Notes under the pieces: generated by a model
Database searches by the model: none
The model's input: only the letters and a program-made list of their open reading frames with translations
Told to the model about the DNA's origin: nothing
DNA from: Parvularia atlantis
Lineage: Eukaryota > Opisthokonta > Rotosphaerida
Reading direction: 5' to 3'
DNA length: 21,694 nt
Assembly: GCA_943704415.1 (NCBI GenBank)
Contig: CALSCO010000348.1
Coordinates: forward strand, 1 to 21,694
Position numbers and translations under genes: made by a program
In this document: one piece after another, positions 1 to 6,935 of the stretch
Layout: every line of letters begins with the position of its first letter
How positions within the stretch are numbered: position 1 is the stretch's first letter

Positions 1-72
1 ACTGCAGTGGGACGCGACATCAACGGCGCACGGAACGTCTATCATCTCAAGAACCACGAGCACTGCTCGTGA
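1..72 (+). mobile_element. C-terminal end of a TnpB/Fanzor-type RNA-guided nuclease (partial)
   Basis: An open frame enters from the left edge and stops at TGA (70-72), giving 23 residues. They contain GRDINGARNVYHL. Seen: the R-D-x-N-G-A-x-N block. Known: this block is the third RuvC motif at the C-terminus of TnpB and of its eukaryotic relatives, the Fanzor proteins. There it follows a CxxC zinc-finger pair and lies a few residues before the stop, as here. Inference: this is the tail of a Fanzor-like transposon protein whose body lies outside the window. The zinc knuckle and the first two RuvC motifs are not in the window, so integrity cannot be judged. The region just after the stop is rich in short hairpins, which is where such elements encode their guide (omega) RNA. 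Only 23 residues are available, so a chance match is possible, but the block is specific. Confidence 0.6.
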
Positions 73-107
73 TGCGGGGGGAAACCCCTGAGGCTGCCTC
101 GGGCCCG
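55..107 (+). ncRNA. Cluster of four small hairpins at the 3' end of the Fanzor-like frame (possible omega-RNA scaffold)
   Basis: Four inverted repeats lie end to end. An 8-bp stem is formed by 55-62 and 64-71 and overlaps the stop codon. GGGG-GAAA-CCCC at 77-88 forms a GNRA tetraloop hairpin. GAGGC-T-GCCTC lies at 90-100. The palindrome CGGGCCCG lies at 100-107. Known: guide RNAs of TnpB/Fanzor elements overlap or follow the 3' end of the nuclease gene and fold into such stems. Whether this RNA is expressed is inference. Confidence 0.35.
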
Positions 108-166
108 GAGAAAGGTGCCACCAAGGACGACTCGGCTCCACAGTGACACAAGGAGTTCAGTTTAGG

Positions 167-176
167 TTTAAAAAGG
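167..176 (+). promoter_or_regulatory. TATA-like A/T island upstream of the hydrolase gene
   Basis: TTTAAAAAGG lies about 55-60 bases upstream of the ATG at 230. It is one of very few A/T-rich tracts in this GC-rich stretch, and its position suits a TATA-like core promoter for the hydrolase gene. It could instead belong to the right end of the mobile element. Confidence 0.3.
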
Positions 177-229
177 CACTTTTGTAAGAGGCGTCCGGCG
201 CTGAGAACGCTCGATATTCGCGATCGCCG

Positions 230-1788
230 ATGGCTGTCACCAAGGTCGCGCTCGTCGTCGCGCTGCTCGTCGCGGCCGCGAACGCGCTCGACGTGCGCCT
301 GTTCGCGCCGGTGCGCGCGCCCGGCCCGTCGGCGCCCGAGAAGCTGCTGGTGTGCGTGGCCAGCGCGCTCGTCCCCGGCGAGGAGTACATCCCGCTCTGC
401 CAGCGCGTGCAGGCCGAGGCGCGCGGGGCGCTGTGGACGGCCGTGATCGTGGGCTTCGCGGGCGACTACCCCAACGCGCCCGAGGTCGCGCGCGGCGTGG
501 CGCAGGCGATGGACCTGGCGCGCGCGGCCGGCTTCGACGACATCGTCGACGACGACGTCTGGCTGCTGTGCCACTCGCTCGGCGGCACCGTCTCAGTCGA
601 CCTCGTCCGCAGCACCCACGCCGGCATGGTCCTGATGGGTGCGCGCCTTGCGTGATGTCGCTGCCGATATCGCCGCTGATATCGGACGCACGTCGCATCC
701 GTGTCGAATCGATGTCGCATCGATGTCACGTCCGCGTCACAGGCTCGTACCTCGGTCAGCCCACCAACGATCTGCGCGTCTTCCCCAAACCGGTGCTGCA
801 CCTCGGCGGCGAGCTCGACGGGCTCACGCAGAGCTCGCGCATCGCCGAGGAGTACCGCGTCCCGCGCGAGCTCGTGCGCGCCGGCGACGAGCGCAAGGCC
901 GTCCGCGACAAGCCCGTTGTCATCTTCCGCGGCCTCAACCACGCGCAGATGGGCGGCGGCTTTGTCACGCCCGCGCTGCGCATCAGCGACTTCAAGGCCG
1001 AAATCTCCCTGGACGAGGCCACGGCGCTCCTGGGAGCGCGCACCGCCGCCTTCATCGACCTGCACACGCTCCCGAACGGCACCGACGACGCCTACGCCCT
1101 CCTCCGCGCCGACGTGCTTGCGACCGAGCCGTTTGCCGGCTTTTTCCTCGACGCGCAGGACGGCGACGCCGCGGGCGCGTACTGCGTCGATGGCCAGCGC
1201 ATCGTCGCCAACCTGCAGGCGGGCACGGCCGCGCGCATGGCCGTGGACGTGGTTGCGTACGACGACGAGGACGCGTTTGTCGAGAGCAAGCCCGCGATTG
1301 TGCCGGGCAACGCGCCCGACACGATCAACGTGACCACGACAGCCTACCTCGAGACCGGTCTCATCCGGCCCGACTCGGAGGGCGAGATCGCCTACGAGCT
1401 CGACTGCAAGCTCAAGAGCCAGGAGGCCGTGATCAACGCGCTCGACCTCGCCGCGGGCGAGTACGGCGCGCGCGGCACGTGCGCGAGCATCAACGCCTAC
1501 GTCTACGCGCTCGCGCTCGCGGCCCTCGCGCCGTCGCAGGCGCAGCGCCACACGGCCACGGGCAAGCCGCTTACGTTCGCGCCCGACCTCGTCTTTGACC
1601 AGGGCAACCTGTGGGTGCCCTCGCACGTCAACTACACCGAGACGCCCGCGGCGCTCGTGGTCGAGTCGACCAGCCTGCTCTCGCGCGACGGCGTGCCGGT
1701 CTTTGGCGGCATGCAGTACTGTAAGGGCCTGCCGGCCGCGCGCGCCGCTGTGTGGGTTATGCACGACTCGCTCCCGCGCGGCCTGTGA
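230..1788 (+). CDS. Secreted alpha/beta-hydrolase-fold protein
   Basis: Exons 230-638 and 743-1788 (phase 1 junction; 104-base GTGCGC..CAG intron) give 484 residues. The start is chosen because it opens a clear signal peptide (MAVTKVALVV, about residues 1-19, ending AANA), so the product is probably secreted or luminal. The nucleophile elbow is C-H-S-L-G-G at residues 114-119 (Ser116). The candidate acid is Asp162 in GGELDG and the candidate His is His203 in LNHAQMGGG. Order and spacing fit the alpha/beta hydrolase catalytic triad, although this His lies unusually close to the Asp. The first small residue of GxSxG is Cys. The last roughly 270 residues look like a second, mostly beta or mixed domain that I do not recognise, ending in a Cys-containing segment (MQYCKGLP). 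Substrate is unknown; esterase, lipase or dienelactone-hydrolase-like activity is possible. It is tail-to-tail with the syntrophin-like gene. Confidence 0.75.
708..729 (+). repeat. 11-base direct repeat inside the hydrolase intron
   Basis: ATCGATGTCGC (708-718) is followed immediately by ATCGATGTCAC (719-729). The whole intron is built of related GATATCG/GATGTCG words, which suggests local duplication. Confidence 0.6.
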
Positions 1789-2065
1789 GCGCGCGCGGCC
1801 CTCCCGCCTTCTCCATGTTCCCCGCGTTTGTCGCTCAGCAGACGTGCGAAGTCAAGTTACAGGTGGAGTGGGGTTTGGGGGCACGAACGGCGACGCACTC
1901 GACCGGAGACGGCGGTGGTGTGCGCGCGCGGACAGACGGGTGCGACGGGAAGGGGGTGGTGAGACGGGAGGACGACGGAGCGAGAGCGGGAAGCGGAAGG
2001 GGTGCACCGCAGGAGGGCGGTCGGCGGTGGGGCCGGAGCGCACTGGCGCGTGAGAGGAGAGGGGT
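1789..2065. other. Convergent intergenic stretch, no gene seen
   Basis: These 277 bases separate the stop codons of the hydrolase and syntrophin-like genes and should hold both 3' UTRs. They are G/purine-rich on the plus strand. I see no AATAAA-type signal, RNA gene or convincing coding frame here. Confidence 0.5.
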
Positions 2066-4076
2066 TCAGAAGCCGCCGCGGTCGGCGGCCTCCTGCGAGC
2101 CCGTGGGCGTGTTCTGGCCCGACACCCGCTTCGAGTCTTCCGGCAGCTGCTTTGCCGCGTTCATGGACGACGCGAACGTGAGGTAGTCCATGACTGCGCG
2201 CTCGTGTCAGCCGGCGCAGGCCCCCCTGCACAGCATGGCGTGCACGCACCCGATGAGGCGAGGATCGAGATGCGCACGTTGTCTGGGCTCTGCACGTCGA
2301 GCACGCGGTCCGAAAACTTGCCAAAGTCGAACAGGGTTGATGACCGACCGCTCACGCGCACCGACTTGAACTGCGCAAGCGCGGTGAGCCAAGACCGAGC
2401 GAGCAGCCGCAGCTGCCGCACCTGGCTCGTCTGGTAGTGCCACGCCTGGGTGTTGTCCTTGCCCAGGTGGAGCGAGAAGCCCTCGTTGCGCTTGATGACG
2501 AGCGTGGCGAGCTGGCCCTCGAACGTGACGGTGTACTTGAACTCCTACGCGGGGGCAGGGCGCGCGGTCAGGGCACGGCACGCGCGCATGCGTGAGCCTC
2601 GAAACCGCACCGGCGCGGCGTGCAGCGCGTTCATCGTCGTCGCCTTGAGCGCGTTGAGCCAGTTGGTCAGCTCCATCCGCGTCTCTGCACAGGCGCGTGA
2701 GCAACGGGCATGCGACCGTCAGGGCACCGAGCACACCCGTCGAGATGAGCACGGCGGGCAGGTGCGACATGAGCAGGAACGAGTACTTGCGCGCGTCCTT
2801 CTCGTTCTGCGACGGCGGTGTTTGCCGTTGCTTGCACTCAAACAGGTGCATGTGCACGGACGGGTGGCCGAGCTGCTGCGATGTCGACTGCGCAAGCGAC
2901 CAGGCGTGAGCAGCGCACGCGCACACAGCCCTTCCACGCACCGGCGCCTTGTCAAAGAAGAGCAGGTCACAGTCGGTCATGACCATGTACTTCCAGTGCC
3001 AGTTGGGCACGCCCGTCAACCGCTCGTGGATCCATCCCATCTTGAGCACCTGCACACGCGGCCGCGCGCGCGCGCTCAGCACCCGTTCCACCGTGCACGC
3101 GCGGCCCTCCGCACCTTGCCCTTGAACCCCTCGAACGGGTTGGGCTGCGTGAGCTGCGGTCGCGCGTCAGCGGGCGCCAGGGCCGTTCCGGCGCACGCAA
3201 GCAGCAGACGCACGTCGTGCATGAGCTTGATGTCGAGGATGCGCGCGTTGATCTTGATCGTCATGATCCACTGCTTGACCTCCTCGGTCGAGCTGCACTT
3301 GAGGCTCATCTCGTCGCCGTTGGCCGACTTGATGACGAACGCGTTCTCGCTTCGGACGCACGACACGTCATCATCGCGCCGCGAGGGCGGGGGCGCGCCG
3401 GGCGCCGCACCGCTCCGTCGCCGTCTCCTCGTCCAGGTTGGCGACGTAGCTCTGCGTGAGCGAGATCTTGTGGCGCGGCTGCGAGTCGCTCTGGACCTGC
3501 GCCCGCGTTGGCGTTCGTGGTGTCGTCAGTCATTCCGTTAAGCGCGATTCCCTTTGGCGCGCGCCTTGTAGATCAGCAGGTGGTTGGCGTCCACCTTGAC
3601 CCAGTGCGGCTTCCACTTCTTGAACATGAGCACACCCTCCTGCACCTGCAGGATCCCGTCGATCGTCTTGGCCTCGAGCTGTGGCGCCAATCAGCAAAGA
3701 CTTTTTCCCGCCTGGTCGCGCGCCGCGACGCGCGCCCGCAGCGCCACGCGCCCGGCACCGGCGTGTGCGTCTCGTCAGCGCGCGTCGAACGGTGCCCCTC
3801 ACGCCGCGCGCCCGCCGCCGCCGCGCCCGCCATCCGCGTCCGCGTGCGTGCCACCCGAGGGAACCCGACCCAGCAACCAACAAGCAACGCGCGTCGCGGG
3901 CGCGTCGCAGCGCCGCGGCGGCCCCCGGTCGCACGGTTTGGGGTGCTCGTGCGTGCACGCTGCTGCGTGTGCGTGCGCGCGGTGCGTGCGGCGGGCAGGA
4001 TGGGCCGCGCGCGCGCACGAGAGAGGGAGAGAGGGGGGCCAAGGCGCACCGCGGTCGTCGTCGTCGTCTCGGCCAT
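2066..4076 (-). CDS. Syntrophin-like protein: two PH domains plus syntrophin-unique-like C-terminus, no PDZ
   Basis: Eleven exons: complement(2066-2193, 2250-2370, 2422-2544, 2611-2684, 2737-2887, 2942-3049, 3115-3153, 3214-3349, 3411-3496, 3565-3678, 4050-4076). All phases close, giving 368 residues. PH1 spans about 13-115 (EGVLMFKKWKPHWVKV at the start, EEVKQWIMTIK in the C-terminal helix). PH2 spans about 137-243 (VLKMGWIHERL at the start, MELTNWLNALK in the helix). Residues 246-335 (GFSLHLG, WHY, LFDFGKF) resemble the syntrophin-unique region. Known: animal syntrophins are cytoplasmic adaptors that bind dystrophin and place a PDZ domain within PH1; none is seen here. Intron 2 is GC-AG. 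The intron at 2371-2421 is 51 bases, stop-free and in frame, so it could be retained. The nine-residue first exon (MAETTTTTA) is the weakest part. Membrane or cortical adaptor role is inferred. Confidence 0.65.
3497..3564 (-). other. GC-AG intron in the syntrophin-like gene
   Basis: The PH1 frame reaches LLIYK and resumes at VQSDSQPRHK, in phase, only if the intron begins AAG|GCGCGC and ends GCAG. No GT donor lies between. Without splicing, the frame meets a stop within a few codons. Confidence 0.65.
3679..4049 (-). other. Long first intron of the syntrophin-like gene
   Basis: At 371 bases it is five to seven times longer than nearly every other intron here. It starts GTGCGC and ends GCCACAG, preceded by a GCTGAT branch-like site. 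It contains a strongly pyrimidine-rich run on the transcribed strand near its 5' end. No further exon with matching phase was recognised. It may hold regulatory sequence, or a missed first exon. Confidence 0.45.
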
Positions 4077-4218
4077 GCTGAGGGCGGTGGCTGGCGGGGT
4101 CACGCAAAGTGCGTCATGGCGGTGTTTGCGTCACGTGCGGGCGGGCACGATCAGCGGCTGTGCAGCATGGCGGGGCTGATGCGGCGCCGCCTCTCGCGCA
4201 GCGTCCTCCATCCAGCAG
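4077..4218. promoter_or_regulatory. Divergent promoter, syntrophin-like / prefoldin 2, with CRE-like repeats
   Basis: The two ATGs are separated by 142 bases. TGCGTCA occurs at 4110-4116 and again at 4127-4133, and its reverse form (TGCGTGA on the minus strand) at 4098-4104. Repeated TGACG-type half-sites in a head-to-head spacer suggest a shared bZIP-like binding region. No TATA element is visible. Confidence 0.35.
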
Positions 4219-4742
4219 ATGGCCGAGCAGGAGGAGCTCACGTCCAAGGACGAGATCATCGCGCGCTTCCAGGAGATGCGGCAGGAGCTGGCCGGCATCG
4301 CGCAGAAGGTGGCCGAGCTCGAGAACGACCGCAACGAGCACAAGTGCGCGCTGGCTCGACGCGACCCGATCCGGCGCATCCCGGGTGCTCACGGCGGCCG
4401 CGCGCGCGCGCAGCAACGTGCTCGAGACGCTCGGCACGCTCGACGGCGCGCGCAAGTGCTACCGGCTCATCGGCGGCACCCTCGTCGAGCGCACCGTGGC
4501 CGAGGTCAAGCCGGGCGTGGAGGCGACACGTGACGGGGTGCGCGGGGGCGCCCCGCACGGCGTCTCTCGTGCGCGCGGCTGAGCGACGTCGGCAGATAAC
4601 GACGGCGATCGCATCGCTCGCGGAACAGTACAAGGGCAAGGAGAAGGATCTCGAGGCGTTCCAGGCCAAGTACCACATCCAGACGCGCAACCGCGACGGC
4701 ACACTCGAGGGCCCGCCGGCGCCGCGGAAAGTGGCCGCGTGA
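4219..4742 (+). CDS. PFDN2: Prefoldin subunit 2
   Basis: Exons 4219-4343, 4414-4537 and 4596-4742 give 131 residues. Known: prefoldin is a cytosolic hexamer (two alpha and four beta subunits) that carries unfolded actin and tubulin to the CCT chaperonin; subunit 2 is a beta type. Seen: an N-terminal coiled coil (RFQEMRQEL, KVAELENDRNEH), then the hallmark beta-hairpin core (ARKCYRLIGGTLVERTV), then a C-terminal coiled coil (EQYKGKEKDLEAFQAKY). The second junction was set so that the stretch from KPG to IASL keeps the spacing I recall from the animal protein. It is slightly shorter than the roughly 150-residue animal form, mainly at the C-terminal tail. It starts 142 bases from the divergent syntrophin-like gene and is followed 78 bases later by the UBA4 gene on the same strand. 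Confidence 0.92.
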
Positions 4743-4820
4743 AGCCGTAACGCGCACCTGCGTGCGACCCCCCAAGTCAACCCCGTTGTTGTGTGCGCAC
4801 TTTTGGGGCCGCGATCGTGA

Positions 4821-6262
4821 ATGATGCTCAGCAACGCCGAGGTCGCGCGGTACGGCCGCCAGATGATCCTGCCCGAGGTGGGCCGAGCGGGTGCGCACGC
4901 GCGTACTACACGTCAACGTTTGTGTTCCTGAGTGGGGCACAGGCCAGGAGCGGCTCAAGCGCGCGCGCGTGCTGATCGTCGGCGCGGGCGGGCTCGGCTC
5001 GCCGTGCGCGCTGTACCTGGCCGCGGCCGGCGTGGGCACGCTCGGCGTGGCCGACTACGACTGCGTCGACGCGAACAACCTGCAGCGACAGGTCATCCAC
5101 GGCGAGGCGAGCGCGGGACGGTCCAAGGCGGCGTCGGCGTGCGCGGCCATCGCGGCGCTCAACGCCCACGTCGTCGCCGTGCCGCACGAGGCGATGCTGA
5201 CCAGCGCCAACGCGCTCGAGCTGCTTGCCGGCTACGACATCGTCGTCGACGCGACCGACAATGTGCTCACGCGCTACCTCCTCAGTGACGCCTGCGTCCT
5301 CCTCGGCCGCCCGCTCGTCTCGGGCTCGGCGCTGCGCCTCGAGGGCCAGCTGACCGTCTACAACCACGACGGTGCGCGTCGCCCGCGGCGTCGCCTTCCT
5401 GATCATGCGCGCGCGTGCGTTCGACCAGGCGGGCCCTGCTACCGCTGCCTCTTCCCGACGCCGCCGCCCGCCGCGACCGTCACCAACTGCGCCGACGGCG
5501 GCGTGCTCGGCCCCGTCACGGGCACGATCGGGACGCTGCAGGCGCTCGAGGTGCTCAAGCTGGCGATGGGCCAGCCGCCCGCGTTCAACCGCAAGCTGCT
5601 GCTGTTCGACGCCGCCGACTGCTCCTTCCGCCACGTCAAGCTGCGCGGGCGGCGCGACGACTGCGTCGCCAACGGCACCCGCCCGACGCTCACGCGCCTG
5701 ATCGACTACGAGCAGTTTTGCGGCTCGGTGCGCTGCGCCCTTGCACTGCGGCAGACGCTGACGGCCCTGTGCGCGGCGGCCAGAGCGCGGTCGACAAGAC
5801 GCCCGCGCTGAGCCTGCTCGGGCCCGACGAGCAGATTGCGCCGGAGGAGCTCGCGCGGCTGCGAGCCGATGCCGGCAGCGCCGCGCCGCTCGTGCTCGAT
5901 GTGCGCACGTCGACGCAGTACGGCATCTGCGCGCTGCCAGACTCGACAAGTGCGCGCGCTGCTTGCCATGGACGCCGCGCTGATCGTCGGCTGCAGACGT
6001 GCCGCTCAACACCCTCGCCTCGCAAGTCGACGCCGTGCGCGACCTCGCCGCCGGGCGCCGTTGCGTCTCTGCCCCGGCCCGACGCGTGCGCATGGACTGA
6101 CCCGCTCGCGGCGCAGGCATCGCCGTCGTGTGCCGGCGCGGCAACGACTCGCAGAAGGCCGTGCAGCTGCTACGCGACCGCGGCCTGCGCGGCTGCGTGA
6201 GCCTCACCGGCGGCCTCGAGCACTGGAGCGACGCCGTCGACTCGTCCTTCCCAAAGTACTGA
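4821..6262 (+). CDS. MOCS3: Ubiquitin-like activating enzyme / sulfurtransferase, UBA4-MOCS3 type
   Basis: Six exons (4821-4890, 4943-5371, 5429-5727, 5784-5949, 5997-6059, 6117-6262) give 390 residues. Known: UBA4/MOCS3 adenylates the C-terminal glycine of URM1 (and MOCS2A) and transfers sulfur from its rhodanese domain, serving tRNA wobble-uridine thiolation, urmylation and molybdopterin synthesis. Seen: [12 protein letters not shown] at the N-terminus, nucleotide-binding GAGGLG, ATDN and TRY motifs, GPCYRC (Cys170, Cys173), [10 protein letters not shown] with the expected active-site Cys187, then a rhodanese domain with [10 protein letters not shown] (Cys348) and the terminal FPKY also found at the animal C-terminus. 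Oddity: the second zinc pair reads DCVANG, so the fourth expected Cys is Asn248. Two ATGs in tandem (4821, 4824) leave the start ambiguous by one codon. Confidence 0.93.
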
Positions 6263-6290
6263 GCAGTGACAAACGAACTCTGTACAATGA

Positions 6291-6849
6291 TCAGCAGCGC
6301 AGCGGCAGCTCGGGCCACAGCACGGGCCGTCGCTCGCGCACGACGCGCTCGAAGCGCGCGTTAATCTGCCGCTCGCGCTCGCGCACGTGCGCCAGCGCCT
6401 CGTTCCCGCCGTAGCGCTGCCGCTCGCGCGCGTCGCGGTCCGCGATCTCGCGCTGCGCCGCCGCGCGTCGCCTGTGCGCGCCGTCCTGCCGCTCGGCCCG
6501 CTCCTTGGCCTGCTGCCGGTCGCCTGCCGTCCGCATCAGCCACCGTGCGACGTGGCGATGTGCACCGTGCGCACGCTGCTGCTGCCGCCGCGCGGCTGAT
6601 GCGGCGAGGAACGCGACGGCCTCGTCCGTCAGCTCGATCTGCAGCTCGCCCTCTGGCCCGTCGTCCTCATCCGCGCGCTGCTCGGGCCGCCAGGCCGCCA
6701 CGCCGGCCGTCACCGGCACGCCCGCGACGATCGCGTGGAAGATGGGCGCGTATGCCTGCGGCAATGCTGAGGAGCCAGCGAGCGACTGCGTGCAGCCAAG
6801 GCCGCACCTGATGGTGTCTCGACCAGAAGGCCGCCAGTACGTCCTCCAT
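6291..6849 (-). CDS. GEMIN8: Gemin8 homologue (SMN complex component)
   Basis: Exons complement(6291-6523, 6575-6755, 6808-6849) give 151 residues. Known: Gemin8 tethers the Gemin6-Gemin7 pair to SMN in the complex that loads Sm rings onto spliceosomal snRNAs. Seen, compared with the animal protein from memory: N-terminal FWSRHHQAYAPIFHA matches the YWxHYHxAMxWM region; ELQIELTDEAVAFL followed by a charged RRQQQRDRQQ helix matches the NMEITEELRQYF-ERRRQQQ block; and RQRYGGNEA...INARFERVVRERRPVLWPELPL matches the C-terminal block ending KYWPVIPL. It is about two-thirds of the animal length, lacking the variable middle. The upstream frame is open, so the first Met is uncertain. Its stop lies 28 bases from the UBA4 stop, and its start is head-to-head with the RhoGEF gene. 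Confidence 0.75.
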
Positions 6850-6935
6850 GTGGTGGTTGAGCAGTACATAGTGGTATGTACCGATTTCGGCTTCGCTTCC
6901 TCTGTGTCGTACGACCGACGCGGCCGCGGACGTGA
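6850..6935. promoter_or_regulatory. Divergent promoter, GEMIN8 / RhoGEF
   Basis: These 86 bases between head-to-head ATGs are less GC-rich than the flanks. They contain the near-palindromic GTACATAGTGGTATGTAC. A single bidirectional core is the simplest reading. Confidence 0.35.

Noticed and set aside
466-1764. 432-codon open frame on the minus strand
   Set aside because: It lies antisense to the hydrolase exon, is Arg/Val/Ala-rich with no domain-like pattern, and arises because GC-rich coding DNA lacks stops on the opposite strand.
4906-6318. 470-codon minus-strand frame over the UBA4 gene
   Set aside because: It is a composition shadow of UBA4 exons; the plus strand carries unmistakable E1 and rhodanese motifs.
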